Assembly: GCF_022815905.2 (NCBI RefSeq)
Contig: NZ_CP119327.1
Location: 1,612,001 to 1,676,000 of the forward strand
Origin: Staphylococcus sp. NRL 16/872
GTDB taxonomy: Bacteria; Bacillota; Bacilli; Staphylococcales; Staphylococcaceae
Length of the DNA: 64,000 bases
Reading direction: 5' to 3'
In this document: in pieces, positions 50,101 through 60,804 of the stretch
Layout of the letters: every line of letters begins with the position of its first letter
Position numbering within the stretch: the first letter of the stretch is position 1
Notes under the pieces: generated by a model
What the model was told of the DNA's origin: nothing
The model's database searches: none
The model's input: only the letters and a program-made list of their open reading frames with translations
Made by a program: the position numbers and the translations under genes

Positions 50101-50339
50101 TTACGGATAATACGAGCAATAAAATCATGTGTTAACGGTTCGATATAAACTTTATCTGCAATTTCTTTATCTGTCATAATTGTTGCAGGATTCGAGTTAA
50201 CTAAGATAACACGGTATCCTTCTTCTTTAAGCGCTAAACACGCTTGTGTACCTGCATAATCAAATTCTGCAGCTTGTCCTATTATGATTGGACCTGATCC
50301 AATTACTAGAATGGTTTGAATATCGTCACGTTTAGGCAT
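47166..50339 (-). CDS. carB: Carbamoyl phosphate synthase large subunit
   Basis: CarB uses glutamine-derived ammonia, bicarbonate and two ATP to make carbamoyl phosphate. The 1057-residue protein is the expected internal duplication. Each half has a pre-ATP-grasp GSGPI(I/R)IGQ(A/G)EFDYA motif (near 15 and 560) and an ATP-grasp domain. Between them lies the helical oligomerisation domain (about 400-550), and a C-terminal MGS-like allosteric domain (about 935-1057) ends the chain. It overlaps carA by eight bases. Confidence 0.98.
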   Translation of the reverse strand: MPKRDDIQTILVIGSGPIIIGQAAEFDYAGTQACLALKEEGYRVILVNSNPATIMTDKEIADKVYIEPLTHDFIARIIRKEQPDALLPTLGGQTGLNMAIQLHDSGVLEANNVKLLGTELESIQQAEDRELFRSLMNDLDVPVPESDIVNTVEQAFAFKEQVGYPLIVRPAFTMGGTGGGICHNDEELKEVVSNGLHYSPATQCLIEKSIAGYKEIEYEVMRDKNDNAIVVCNMENIDPVGIHTGDSIVVAPSQTLSDVEYQMLRDVSLKVIRALGIEGGCNVQLALDPHSLNYYIIEVNPRVSRSSALASKATGYPIAKLAAKIAVGLTLDEMLNPVTGTSYAAFEPTLDYVISKIPRFPFDKFEKGERELGTQMKATGEVMAIGRTYEESLLKAIRSLEYGVHHLGLPNGESFDLDYIKERIGHQDDERLFFIGEAIRRGTTLEEIHNMTQIDYFFLNKFQNIINIEHELKEHPGDLEYLKYAKDYGFSDKVIAHRFGMTEEEVYQLRQDNNIKPVYKMVDTCAAEFESTTPYYYGTYETENESIVTDKEKILVLGSGPIRIGQGVEFDYATVHAVWAIQNAGYEAIIVNNNPETVSTDFSISDKLYFEPLTEEDVMNIINLEQPKGVVVQFGGQTAINLADKLAKHGVQILGTTLEDLNRAEDRKEFEALLRKIDVPQPKGKTATSPKEALENAREIGYPVVVRPSYVLGGRAMEIVNSDTELENYMEQAVKASPEHPVLVDRYLTGKEIEVDAISDGETVIIPGIMEHIERAGVHSGDSIAVYPPQTLSQEDIDTLEDYTIKLAKGLNIVGLINIQFVIAHDGVYVLEVNPRASRTVPFLSKITDIQMAQLAMQAIMGTKLKDLGYKQGVQPYSEGVYVKAPVFSFNKLKNVDVTLGPEMKSTGEVMGKDMTLEKALYKGLTGSGVEVKDHGTVLMTVSDKDKEEIVKIAHRLNEVGYKILATEGTAEKLKEHHIPVEVVGKIGGEDDLLTRIQNGEVQIVINTMTKGKEVERDGFQIRRTTVENGVPCLTSLDTASALTNVIESMTFTMRNM

Positions 50340-51432
50340 TTACTGTATGCTCCTTTTCTTTAAATTCTTTCATCATCGTCATAAATTCATCGAATAAATA
50401 ATTTGAATCACTTGGGCCTGGTCTTGCTTCAGGGTGATATTGTACTGAGAACGCAGGTAATGTTTTATGTCTTAAACCTTCTACTGTGCCGTCATTTAAT
50501 GCGATATGTGTAACTTCTAAATCTGTATTTGCTAATGAGTCTTTATCAATCGCATAACCATGGTTTTGGCTAGTAATATCTACTTTACCTGTACGTAAGT
50601 CTTTAACCGGATGGTTCGCACCACGGTGACCAAATTTCATCTTGAATGATGTAGCACCTTGAGATAATGCGAATAATTGATGTCCTAAGCAAATACCGAA
50701 GAATGGAATTTTACCTAAGATGCCTTTAATCATATCTAATGCCACATCTACTTCATCTGGATCCCCAGGGCCGTTTGATAACATTACACCATCTGGTGAC
50801 ATCGCTAAGATTTCTTCTGCTGATGTATCGTATGGTACAACTGTTACGTTACAGCCTCTTGAATTTAATTCACGCACAATGTTTTGTTTCTTACCAAAGT
50901 CTAATAATACAACGCTTAAGTCTGAACCTGTTGAAACATATGGTGTTTTAGTTGAAACTGTAGTCACTTCATCGCGAGGTAACTCTGCAGTTTTTAAGTT
51001 TTCAATTAGTTGTTCAATTTCTTCTTTATTATCAGTGAATCCAGCTTTTAATACACCATGTTGTCTGATTTTACGTGTAATACTGCGTGTATCAACGCCT
51101 GAAATTCCTGGAATCTTGTATTGTTCAAGTACTTCGTGTAATGTTTTTTGTTTTCTAAAATTACTTGGATGTGTACTTGCTTCTTTCACTACTACACCAT
51201 TTAATGTAGGTGTTAATGATTCGAAATCATCTCTATTAATCCCGTAATTTCCAATTAATGGGTAGGTAAAGGTCACGATTTGACCAGTATAAGATGGGTC
51301 AGAAATTGTTTCTTGGTAACCTGTCATTGCAGTGTTGAACACAATTTCACCGATAGATAATTCATCTGATCCTAATTTATAGCCTTCATAAAATGTCCCA
51401 TCTTCTAATACAAGATAACGTCGTTCAAGCAT
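50332..51432 (-). CDS. carA: Carbamoyl phosphate synthase small subunit
   Basis: CarA hydrolyses glutamine and channels ammonia to CarB. The 366-residue protein has the CPSase small-chain N-domain ([14 protein letters not shown]) and a class I glutamine amidotransferase domain. The nucleophile Cys lies in [14 protein letters not shown] (near 236) and the His-Glu in [12 protein letters not shown] (near 330). I start at MLERRYLVL, just after the pyrC stop, with AAGGAGG upstream inside the pyrC end. An in-frame extension of 12 codons into pyrC is unlikely to be used. Confidence 0.97.
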   Translation of the reverse strand: MLERRYLVLEDGTFYEGYKLGSDELSIGEIVFNTAMTGYQETISDPSYTGQIVTFTYPLIGNYGINRDDFESLTPTLNGVVVKEASTHPSNFRKQKTLHEVLEQYKIPGISGVDTRSITRKIRQHGVLKAGFTDNKEEIEQLIENLKTAELPRDEVTTVSTKTPYVSTGSDLSVVLLDFGKKQNIVRELNSRGCNVTVVPYDTSAEEILAMSPDGVMLSNGPGDPDEVDVALDMIKGILGKIPFFGICLGHQLFALSQGATSFKMKFGHRGANHPVKDLRTGKVDITSQNHGYAIDKDSLANTDLEVTHIALNDGTVEGLRHKTLPAFSVQYHPEARPGPSDSNYLFDEFMTMMKEFKEKEHTVNA

Positions 51433-51433
51433 C

Positions 51434-52708
51434 TTACTTATCCTCCTTAAATTTAACTTCGCCTTCAACCATTGTTAATACTGGATTACCGTATACTTTG
51501 TATCCAATGAATGGTGTATTGTCCGCTTTAGATAAGAAATCTTCGCCTCTGATTTCACGTTCCTCATCTAAGTTAATGATTGTTAAGTCAGCAAAGCTTC
51601 CTTCTTCTAATCTGCCATATGGTAAATCAAATGTTTCAGCAGGTTTAATTGTTAAATAATCCACTAATTGTTGAAGTGTCCAGTCTCCATTTTTCACAAA
51701 GTGTGTGTATAATAATGGGAATGCTGTTTCACTACCCACAATACCGAATGGCGCTTTCGTCATCGGTTGTGCTTTCTCCTCTTTAGCATGAGGCGCATGG
51801 TCTGTTGCGATACAATCGATCGTACCATCTAATAACCCTTCTAATAACGCTTCTCTGTCTTCTTTACTTCTTAAAGGTGGATTCATTTTGAAAATGGCGT
51901 CATCCCCTGGCACATCATCTTCTGTTAATAATAAGTGATGTGGTGTTACTTCTGCAGTCACATGAATGCCTGCTGCTTTAGCATCACGGATTGCTCTAAC
52001 ACTTTCTTTAGTAGAAACGTGACATACATGGTAATGACAATCTGCAGCTTCTGCTAATAATACGTCTCTAGCAATTTGTACTGCTTCACAAATATTAGGG
52101 ATACCGGGAATGCCTAATTCTTCACTACGTTTACCTTGATGCATCGCACCACCGTAGATTAAACTGTTATCTTCACAGTGTGCGACTACAGCTTTATTTA
52201 CTTTAGCAGCTTGTTGCATTGCTTCATACATCATAGCGGCTTCTTGCACGCCTACACCATCATCAGTGAAAGCAAAAGCGCCCTCTTTAGCTAAAGCTTC
52301 AAAATCTACATGTTCTTTACCTGCTTCACGAACTGTAATTGAAGCGTATGGTAATACACGTACTTGAGCATTTTCTTTAATAAGTTCATTTAAACGCCCC
52401 ATATTTTCAACTGAATCTGGTACAGGACGCGTATTAGGCATTGGACACACTGTTGTGAAACCACCACGAGCTGCCGCTTTCGTACCTGTTTCAATTGTTT
52501 CTTTATGTTCACCGCCTGGTTCACGTAAGTGTACATGTACATCTACAAATCCAGGTGCCACAAATTGGCCTTGTGCATCAATTACTTCAACATCGTCTTT
52601 TTCATGAATTGAGTTACTAATTTCTTTGATGCGTTGCCCATCAATTAATATTGAGACTTGTTTCAGTTCACCGTTATCTAAAATTTGAGCGTTTTTGATT
52701 AATTTCAT
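51434..52708 (-). CDS. pyrC: Dihydroorotase
   Basis: PyrC cyclises carbamoyl aspartate to dihydroorotate. The 424-residue type I amidohydrolase has the metal-binding [23 protein letters not shown] (near 52-74). Further metal and substrate residues lie in VVAHCEDN (near 175), [10 protein letters not shown] (near 229) and the catalytic [14 protein letters not shown] (near 300). It sits three bases after pyrB and one base before carA. Confidence 0.97.
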   Translation of the reverse strand: MKLIKNAQILDNGELKQVSILIDGQRIKEISNSIHEKDDVEVIDAQGQFVAPGFVDVHVHLREPGGEHKETIETGTKAAARGGFTTVCPMPNTRPVPDSVENMGRLNELIKENAQVRVLPYASITVREAGKEHVDFEALAKEGAFAFTDDGVGVQEAAMMYEAMQQAAKVNKAVVAHCEDNSLIYGGAMHQGKRSEELGIPGIPNICEAVQIARDVLLAEAADCHYHVCHVSTKESVRAIRDAKAAGIHVTAEVTPHHLLLTEDDVPGDDAIFKMNPPLRSKEDREALLEGLLDGTIDCIATDHAPHAKEEKAQPMTKAPFGIVGSETAFPLLYTHFVKNGDWTLQQLVDYLTIKPAETFDLPYGRLEEGSFADLTIINLDEEREIRGEDFLSKADNTPFIGYKVYGNPVLTMVEGEVKFKEDK

Positions 52709-52711
52709 TGT

Positions 52712-54947
<2,236 letters not shown>

Positions 54948-54967
54948 CTTTTTTTCTTCCTTTCTAT

Positions 54968-55185
54968 AAAAAAAGTCTCTTTACATTGTGGATGTAAAGA
55001 GACTAAAAAATTTGTACTCGTGTTAATAGATAATGTGGAATGTAACGTAATTTATCTATTAAGTACGTGATAAAGTATTTAATTGCAGTGAGTATTATGA
55101 TAATTTAATTGATTATTTTATATTATCGATTTACATGCTCACCATTAAATACTTCACCTTTTTCAGTCTCTCGTACTGATTTAAA
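54968..55185 (-). promoter_or_regulatory. pyrR-pyrP attenuator (PyrR-responsive leader)
   Basis: The 244-bp gap between pyrR and pyrP contains a candidate PyrR-binding loop just after the pyrR stop (AGUACGAGAGACUG, 55164-55180, a diverged match to ARUCCNGNGAGGYU). A strong terminator follows: AGTCTCTTTACAT and its complement, with a five-base loop and six T residues (54968-55004), immediately before pyrP. UMP-bound PyrR would favour termination. Confidence 0.75.
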
Positions 55186-55191
55186 AGGTCC

Positions 55192-55719
55192 TTATTCAAT
55201 TACTACTGCATTACGTGAATCCTTTTCATCTAAATAAACTGAAACGGCTTCATTTTTAGCAGTTGGAATATTCTTTCCAACAAAATCTGCTCTAATTGGC
55301 AATTCACGATGCCCTCGATCAACGAGTGCCGCTAAGCCAATCTTATTTGGTCGAGAATGTAATAGTATTGCATCTAATGAAGCTCTGACTGTACGTCCAG
55401 TATAAAGGACATCGTCGATAATGATGACAACTTTATCTGTGATATCAGCATCAATATCGATAGCTTCTTTAGTAATTTGTTTATTTGTGATTTCGATATC
55501 ATCTCTGAAATGCGTAATGTCAATCGTACCGGTTGGAACACTTTTTTGCTCAATTTGGTTAATTTTATTTTGAATGCGTCGTGCTAAGAATTCGCCTCTT
55601 GTTTTAATTCCGAGTAATACAAGATTTTCAGTACCTTTGTTGTATTCAAGAATTTCGTGCGCAATGCGTGTGACTGTTCTTTGAATTGCAGCATCATCCA
55701 TAATGATACGTTCTGACAT
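55192..55719 (-). CDS. pyrR: Bifunctional pyr operon attenuator PyrR / uracil phosphoribosyltransferase
   Basis: PyrR binds UMP and pyr mRNA to trigger termination, and has uracil phosphoribosyltransferase activity. The 175-residue type I PRTase has [22 protein letters not shown] (PRPP loop, near 93-114), [19 protein letters not shown] (near 30-48) and [22 protein letters not shown] (near 134-155). It heads the operon, with an attenuator both before and after it. Confidence 0.98.
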   Translation of the reverse strand: MSERIIMDDAAIQRTVTRIAHEILEYNKGTENLVLLGIKTRGEFLARRIQNKINQIEQKSVPTGTIDITHFRDDIEITNKQITKEAIDIDADITDKVVIIIDDVLYTGRTVRASLDAILLHSRPNKIGLAALVDRGHRELPIRADFVGKNIPTAKNEAVSVYLDEKDSRNAVVIE

Positions 55720-55736
55720 TATCTCACCTCTTAAAA

Positions 55737-55949
55737 TATAAAAACCCTCATGCCTTTAATCAAAGACACGAGGGTTTATTTATATACAAATATGTAATGC
55801 TTATGCGATTACATATTAAAAGTTTCACTTAATAAAACATATCGACCTAATATCGATGCTATGTTTTAATTTAGTATATAATTATTCTCTCTGTCTTTGA
55901 AGCCTCTCTGGACTTTCACTTAAAGACATAACGTTTTCTTATTTGAACT
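55737..55949 (-). promoter_or_regulatory. pyrR leader with PyrR-binding loop and terminator
   Basis: The RNA AGUCCAGAGAGGCU (55901-55914) is an exact match to the PyrR anti-antiterminator consensus ARUCCNGNGAGGYU. It is followed by a terminator AAACCCTCGTG/CATGAGGGTTT plus T-rich run (55741-55777), just ahead of the pyrR ribosome-binding site. Confidence 0.9.
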
Positions 55950-55955
55950 GTTATT

Positions 55956-55984
55956 AGCTTAATGCTTTTTTGAAAATAAGTCAA
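55956..55984 (-). promoter_or_regulatory. Candidate pyr operon promoter
   Basis: A -35 TTGACT (55979-55984), a 17-base spacer and a weak -10 TAAGCT (55956-55961) lie upstream of the PyrR loop. The -10 matches the consensus at only three positions. Confidence 0.45.
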
Positions 55985-56142
55985 TGCAATTTTTAAAAAA
56001 GATACATTCTTAAACTGAAAAAATTTTAAATACATAGTTCTTAGATAGAGATTCACTCACTTAAGTTGCTAAGCTTTCCAGGGGTGCCGTCTCAGCCTGT
56101 AGTCTTCTAAAGCAGTTCTTAAATGGATTAGCATTTCACTTA

Positions 56143-56221
56143 AGTTGAGACGCTTGCCTAGGGGGCTGGGTCGAGGCCTTGGTCTCGACACTCATCCTGC
56201 TCCCTCAGGCGTCGCTCAACT
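56143..56221. repeat. 79-nt hairpin inside repeat copy B
   Basis: AGTTGAGACGC pairs with GCGTC-GCTCAACT, GCCTAGGGGG with CTCCCTCAGGC, and TCGAG with CTCGA. It is the counterpart of 44093-44170, with pairing preserved despite base changes. Confidence 0.75.
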
Positions 56222-56251
56222 ACGCTCCATCATCCATTTTAGAACTACTTA

Positions 56252-56273
56252 CCTACGTGCCTCAGCACTTAGG
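56252..56273. repeat. Short palindrome 1 of repeat copy B
   Basis: CCTACGTGC pairs with GCACTTAGG with a single mismatch, followed by the same downstream tag as at 44347-44390. Confidence 0.65.
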
Positions 56274-56336
56274 TTCATTAATAATTAGCATAGGAGTCTA
56301 CGCAACTACGTTTCGTTATCTATCTTAGAACGCCTT

Positions 56337-56360
56337 ACACAAGTGCACTTGCACTTGTGT
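56337..56360. repeat. Short palindrome 2 of repeat copy B
   Basis: ACACAAGTGC and GCACTTGTGT form a perfect 10-bp stem with a four-base loop. Compared with the other copies, several stem positions are changed on both arms in a compensatory way. Confidence 0.75.
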
Positions 56361-56423
56361 TCAATATAAAAAAACGCCAAAAGTTGCGCAACAGCACTCG
56401 TAGTTCATCTCTAGAATTCCTTA

Positions 56424-56445
56424 CCTAAGCGCTTTAGCACTTAGG
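56424..56445. repeat. Short palindrome 3 of repeat copy B
   Basis: CCTAAGCGC pairs with GCACTTAGG with one mismatch, followed by TTCATTAATAATCAACATAGG. Confidence 0.65.
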
Positions 56446-56570
56446 TTCATTAATAATCAACATAGGCGTCTCATAACTACGCTTCGTTATCTATCTCAGA
56501 ACTACTTATGTTTGTTAACATCCATATAAATATACAATAACCTCACAAGCGAAATAAAATCATAATAATT

Positions 56571-56614
56571 AAAAAGAGACAATTTCTATATTATTGCAAT
56601 AGAAATTGTCTCTT
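56571..56614 (-). terminator. Terminator after rluD
   Basis: A 15-bp stem AGAGACAATTTCTAT/ATAGAAATTGTCTCT with a short loop is followed by TTTTT on the minus strand. Confidence 0.9.
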
Positions 56615-56653
56615 GTACTTATTCAAGAACTGTATATCCTAGTTTCTTCTATA

Positions 56654-57571
56654 TTATGCTTCTCTTAAACGAATTTCTTCTAATAAATCTTTAAATTCTT
56701 GTGGTAAGTCAGCTTGGCGTTCAATGTATTCATGTGTCACAGGATGTTCGAAACCAATGACACCTGCATGTAATGCTTGACCACCGATGTCAAGTGTTTT
56801 TCTAGGACCATATTTAGGGTCGCCAACTAATGGGAAACCTATATATTTCATATGCACACGGATTTGGTGCGTACGTCCTGTTTCTAACTGACATTCAATT
56901 AATGTGTAATCATTAAAATGCTCTAATACATTAAAATGTGTTACAGCATCTTTACCATTATCGACTACATCCATAGATTGACGATCTTTTTCATTACGTC
57001 CAATAGGTGCATCAATCGTACCATAATCATGTGGAATATTACCATGAACTAACGCTGTATATTTACGTTTAACTGTTTTATCCATAAGTTGTTCCACTAG
57101 TCCACGATGGGCAATATCATTTTTAGCAACCATTAATAAACCTGACGTATCTTTATCGATACGGTGCACAATACCGGGACGAATTTCTCCATTAATACCT
57201 GATAAATCTTTGATTTGATACATTAATCCATTAACTAAAGTACCTGTATAATGACCTGGTGACGGATGAACTACCATGCCTTTAGGTTTATATACAATAG
57301 CTACATCTTCATCTTCATAATAGATATCTAAGTTTAAATTCTCAGGTTGTATATCCGCTTCAACGACTTCTTTTTCAGTCACAACTATGTCATCATTCAT
57401 TTTAACTTTATAATTTGATTTAATGACTTTGCCATTAACTGTCACAAGTCCTTCTTTAATCCAATCTTGAATTTGACTTCTAGACCATTCTCCATTGAAC
57501 TCAGAAAGTAATTTATCAATTCGTTGCCCAACAAGTTCTTCACTATCTATCTTATACTCATATGTTTCCAA
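56654..57571 (-). CDS. rluD: RluD-type 23S rRNA pseudouridine synthase
   Basis: This RluA/RluD-family enzyme converts specific uridines of 23S rRNA to pseudouridine. The 305-residue protein has an N-terminal S4 RNA-binding domain (about 12-70) and the catalytic HRIDKDTSGLLMVAKN (Asp near 139). It also has GRTHQIRVHMKYIGFPLVGDPKYG near 232 and GQALHAGVIGFEHPVT near 266. Whether it targets U1911/1915/1917 is inferred from family. It lies 11 bases after lspA, the usual lspA-rluD pairing of Firmicutes. Confidence 0.93.
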   Translation of the reverse strand: METYEYKIDSEELVGQRIDKLLSEFNGEWSRSQIQDWIKEGLVTVNGKVIKSNYKVKMNDDIVVTEKEVVEADIQPENLNLDIYYEDEDVAIVYKPKGMVVHPSPGHYTGTLVNGLMYQIKDLSGINGEIRPGIVHRIDKDTSGLLMVAKNDIAHRGLVEQLMDKTVKRKYTALVHGNIPHDYGTIDAPIGRNEKDRQSMDVVDNGKDAVTHFNVLEHFNDYTLIECQLETGRTHQIRVHMKYIGFPLVGDPKYGPRKTLDIGGQALHAGVIGFEHPVTHEYIERQADLPQEFKDLLEEIRLREA

Positions 57572-57582
57572 GTTATAACCTC

Positions 57583-58059
57583 CTATCCTTTTGATGTCGC
57601 ATCTTTAATTAAAGCAATGATGACTAATATTACGCCTATAGTTAAACTTGAATCTGCTATATTAAATATTGGAAAATCATATCCAAAAATATTCGTATCA
57701 ATAAAGTCTACTACCTCACCATTAAATAAACGATCAATAAAGTTACCTAATGCGCCAGCAAATAATAAACTAATCGCTACTTGCATAAATAAATTATGCT
57801 TTGCTTCTTTAATATAAAATAATACGAGCACCACTAAAATAATAATCGTGATAATGTAAAAGAATACCATCTTACCACTTAAAATTCCCCATGCTGCACC
57901 ATTGTTTCTGTGTGACGTTATATTTAAGAAATTAGGAATTACTTCATATGAATCTCCAATATTCATCGTCGTCGCGATTATGCGTTTCGTTATTTGGTCA
58001 ATCGCTAAAATAGCGATTGCTATTATAAGTGAAATACCAATATAATATTTCTTTTTCAT
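57583..58059 (-). CDS. lspA: Lipoprotein signal peptidase
   Basis: LspA cleaves prolipoproteins before the lipidated Cys. The 158-residue membrane protein has four helices (about 5-23, 66-84, 90-110, 130-152) and the two catalytic aspartates in GNFIDRLFNGEVVDFID (near 105-121) and FPIFNIADSSLTIG (near 131-144). The NNGAAWG segment near 54 is also conserved. It precedes rluD in one unit. Confidence 0.97.
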   Translation of the reverse strand: MKKKYYIGISLIIAIAILAIDQITKRIIATTMNIGDSYEVIPNFLNITSHRNNGAAWGILSGKMVFFYIITIIILVVLVLFYIKEAKHNLFMQVAISLLFAGALGNFIDRLFNGEVVDFIDTNIFGYDFPIFNIADSSLTIGVILVIIALIKDATSKG

Positions 58060-58173
58060 TCACGTGCCTCCATTCACACCTCAATGCTTTGACAACACTC
58101 TACATTATAGCTTAATAGACTTTATAAAAAAAGCTACAGTTTCAATCTCAATCTATTTAAATTTTATCATCTA

Positions 58174-58647
58174 TTACGCTTTAGCATTATTTTTAGGATG
58201 AATGTAATTATACTCTTTCACTTCATAAGTTAGTATATGTCTTGTTGTCACTTCGTAAGGCTTTTTATAGTTCATATCTGACACTATGAGTGAACCATTG
58301 TCATTTACTTTTTCTACATAAGCCACATGACCATGGTCGCCTTCAGAGGTTTGTAATATTGAACCAACTTTTGGATTTTCATCAACTTTATAACCTTCAT
58401 CTTTAGCGTTTGATGCCCAATCTTTAGCATCTCCCCATTCATTGTTAATCTTTTTACCGTCTTGACGAATACGATCGAAAGCATAATAAGTACATTGTCC
58501 TTTAACATACGTGTTAAACTTCATGGGATTGCTTTGCCAAAAATGTATGGTCGGTTCTGTCATATCCTGATTATCTACACCATCATAAAGCGCACCACCT
58601 GTAAAAAGTGCACTTCCAACTATTATTATTAATAAAAGTTTTTTCAT
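58174..58647 (-). CDS. Secreted CHAP-domain protein
   Basis: This 157-residue exported protein has an N-terminal hydrophobic segment (residues 1-22, MKKLLLIIIVGSALFTGG) and a CHAP domain (about 45-150). The nucleophile Cys is in GQCTYYAFDR (near 51), and the His is in GDHGHVAYVEKV (near 105-116). CHAP proteins cleave peptidoglycan as amidases or endopeptidases, so a role in wall turnover or division is likely. It lacks extra wall-binding repeats, unlike SsaA and Sle1. The ribosome-binding site is weak (no clear AGGAG). It lies 114 bases before lspA in the same direction. Confidence 0.88.
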   Translation of the reverse strand: MKKLLLIIIVGSALFTGGALYDGVDNQDMTEPTIHFWQSNPMKFNTYVKGQCTYYAFDRIRQDGKKINNEWGDAKDWASNAKDEGYKVDENPKVGSILQTSEGDHGHVAYVEKVNDNGSLIVSDMNYKKPYEVTTRHILTYEVKEYNYIHPKNNAKA

Positions 58648-59023
58648 TTTATCACACTACTTCTATATAAATTAAATCGAAATAAGAAATCATTAAGTTC
58701 TTTAATAGTTAAATAAGGGATTTGGGATAATAGATATTTATAAGTATTAAACAGTAAGTAGAGTGATTCTCATCAATTTTAAACTAAATAATTATGAGTG
58801 AATTGAACGAGGGTAACATTGGGCAGAACCTAATAAAAGAGAGAAATTATCTAAAGAAGCTATTCGTTCTAAACCAAACTATTCTATAAAATCATCTTCT
58901 ACTTACGTATTGCAAAAATCACTTACGTAAAATAATTAGTTTAAATTTACTATAAAATACTAAATATTTTACCAGTACTCTATATAGTTTGCAATTTATT
59001 AGCTTACTATTTTCAAATTATTT
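58648..59023. other. AT-rich intergenic region with a possible relic
   Basis: The 440-bp gap between the SDR-like gene and the CHAP gene should hold the CHAP promoter, but I see no convincing consensus. A plus-strand open frame of 37 codons without a start (58817-58930, HWAEPNKREKLSKEAIR onward) reads like protein and may be a remnant. A 31-codon ATG frame (58794-58889) in another frame has no ribosome-binding site. Confidence 0.35.
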
Positions 59024-59071
59024 ATAAAAAAAGGCCAATTCACTGAATCAATTTAATCAGTGAATTGAGCT
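59024..59071 (-). terminator. Terminator after the SDR-like gene
   Basis: CAATTCACTGA pairs with TCAGTGAATTG around a short loop, followed by seven T residues on the minus strand. Confidence 0.88.
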
Positions 59072-59087
59072 ATCAGTAATACTTATA

Positions 59088-60611
59088 TTATTTTTTAAAA
59101 CTATTATAAATTTTTGCGCCTACATATGCGCCCACAATAGCGCCTGTTGTCATAACTAAATTACTTGCAAATTTTTCTTTTTGAGATGACAGTTGTTTTT
59201 CTTCTTCTGATGCTGCTAAATAATCCATATGTTTCATGAAAACATCCATTACAGCTTTATGAGCATTCGCTTGTGTAAATTTATAAATCGTCCATGGTAA
59301 AGTTGGTTCGTATTCTTGAAGTGCGATTAAACCTTCATTCGTATCTAAAATACGTCTAAATTCAAACCTAGCATTACCATCATCTCTAGCTAATGCAAGA
59401 TCGCCACCCACGATTCTATATACAATCATTTCTTTTGTAGCGTCGTGTTCATCTCTCTCCATTTTCAAAAGGAATTTATTAATTAGCGGTAAACGAATAT
59501 TGAATTCATATTCATTAATATTGCCACTAACCAAGTGTAATGTAATATCATTAATAAATTTTGCATATTCTTGTGCTACATCACGTATTGAATAACTTTC
59601 AGGTATTTTAATTCTTGTAATAGCACGAACATCTTTAATTTCTTCTTTTTTATTTTTCTCATTAGAACGCTTAGATTTAGATTCCTTACTTTTTTTCACT
59701 TGTCCATGCTTTTCTTCTTCTTTTAAAGCTTTTTTTATACTATCTTCGTAATCAATATTGCCAAGTGAAAGTTCTGGATGAATACGATGAGGTGGTGGAA
59801 TCATATCGTGAACTAAGTTATTCATTAAAGGATAGACCATTTCTTTTGGTACTTGTGATATTAACTGTACCCAATAACGACTCACCCAAACAGGAATGAT
59901 AGGTAAATCTAGTATAGGTAAGCGTTTATCTAATACGTTAGCTGTGCGCTTAATTAATTCTTTATAGTTCATTACTCCTGGTCCCGTAATATCAAATGTT
60001 TCATTTTCATCCGGTGCACGGTCTACTAATGCTACTAATTTATCAATAACATCTTCGATTGCTACTGGTGCAATCATATTGTAGGCCCAACTAGGAAGAA
60101 GCATTGCTGGTAAACGATCAACTAATCTTTTTAAAATAGGATAGGAACTACCTTTAGAATCAATAATTAAACCAGCACGTAATGTACTTACTGGAATACC
60201 ATATGAACCAAGAATTTTTTCACATTCTGAACGACTACGTAAATGAGATGATATATTATTTTCATTAGGAATAATATCATTCATGAAAACAATATGTTTT
60301 ACACCTTGTGCTTTAGCGGCACGTGCAAAGTTATCTGCAAGTAATGCATCCATATCTTCAAAATTAGCTTGAGTTAATTTCGCACTTGACCTCATAGAGT
60401 GTACTAGATATACCGCAATATCAATACCTTCCATAACTTCTGTAATTTCATCTAAATCAAATAAATCTGCTACTTTCCAAGTTACGTTCTGTTCATCTTC
60501 TTTAATATCTCCATGTCGCGAAATTGCTATAATTTCATGTTTTTCTTTTAATTGTCCTTTTAAGTGACCCCCAATATACCCCAAATCCCCTGTTAACAAT
60601 ACTTTACCCAT
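59088..60611 (-). CDS. NAD(P)-binding atypical SDR protein with C-terminal DUF2867-like domain and membrane tail
   Basis: This 507-residue protein starts with a Rossmann fold of the atypical SDR (YbjT-like) type: VLLTGDLGYIGGHLKGQL (residues 4-21), AVYLVHSMRSS near 68 and VKHIVFMNDI near 105. The typical Tyr-x-x-x-Lys catalytic pair is not evident, which is usual for this subgroup. A lysine- and glutamate-rich linker (about 300-345) leads to a second domain (about 345-475) resembling DUF2867, then a Gly/Ala-rich hydrophobic segment near the C-terminus (SNLVMTTGAIVGAYVGAKIY) and a basic end. I start at MGKVLLTG, with AGGAG seven bases upstream; the ATG six codons earlier precedes that site. 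Substrate unknown. Confidence 0.85.
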   Translation of the reverse strand: MGKVLLTGDLGYIGGHLKGQLKEKHEIIAISRHGDIKEDEQNVTWKVADLFDLDEITEVMEGIDIAVYLVHSMRSSAKLTQANFEDMDALLADNFARAAKAQGVKHIVFMNDIIPNENNISSHLRSRSECEKILGSYGIPVSTLRAGLIIDSKGSSYPILKRLVDRLPAMLLPSWAYNMIAPVAIEDVIDKLVALVDRAPDENETFDITGPGVMNYKELIKRTANVLDKRLPILDLPIIPVWVSRYWVQLISQVPKEMVYPLMNNLVHDMIPPPHRIHPELSLGNIDYEDSIKKALKEEEKHGQVKKSKESKSKRSNEKNKKEEIKDVRAITRIKIPESYSIRDVAQEYAKFINDITLHLVSGNINEYEFNIRLPLINKFLLKMERDEHDATKEMIVYRIVGGDLALARDDGNARFEFRRILDTNEGLIALQEYEPTLPWTIYKFTQANAHKAVMDVFMKHMDYLAASEEEKQLSSQKEKFASNLVMTTGAIVGAYVGAKIYNSFKK

Positions 60612-60756
60612 GATGCCACTCCTTGACATTTTTACTCAAAAATATTTATACGAAAGTGTTTAAGACTATTTATAAGAAATATTAGTCTTTCAAACTAAAA
60701 TCAAACATTGCACAAAAACTTAATTTAATGAAACTGTATCTTGAATAAGTATGCGT

Positions 60757-60797
60757 TAAAAAAACTGTCGACAAAGTCAGAGACCTTGTCGACAGTC
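60757..60797 (-). terminator. Terminator after ileS
   Basis: ACTGTCGACAA pairs with TTGTCGACAGT, with an inner GTC/GAC extension, followed by seven T residues. Confidence 0.92.
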
Positions 60798-60804
60798 TGA
60801 AATA

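Larger units (their letters stand above)
56035..56510. repeat. Large structured intergenic repeat (family R1, copy B)
   Basis: This fills most of the gap between the pyr promoter and the rluD terminator, with no supported ORF. It aligns with 43985-44466 for most of its length, in the same orientation: TTCTTAGATAGA start, GTAGTCTT-TAAAGCAG, GTTCTTAAATGGATT, a long hairpin, then ACTACG-TTCG-ATCTATCTTAGAAC modules with short palindromes. It lacks the STAR-like block and has a T-less insertion AAAAAAACGCCAAAAGTTGCG near 56368. Confidence 0.8.

Noticed and set aside
50720..51247. 175-codon plus-strand open frame antisense to carA
   Set aside because: The composition is that of a shadow of carA codon usage; no start signal and the sense gene is certain.
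58794..58889. 31-codon ORF MSELNEGNIGQNLIK onward
   Set aside because: No ribosome-binding site, promoter or terminator supports it, and an overlapping frame looks equally protein-like.
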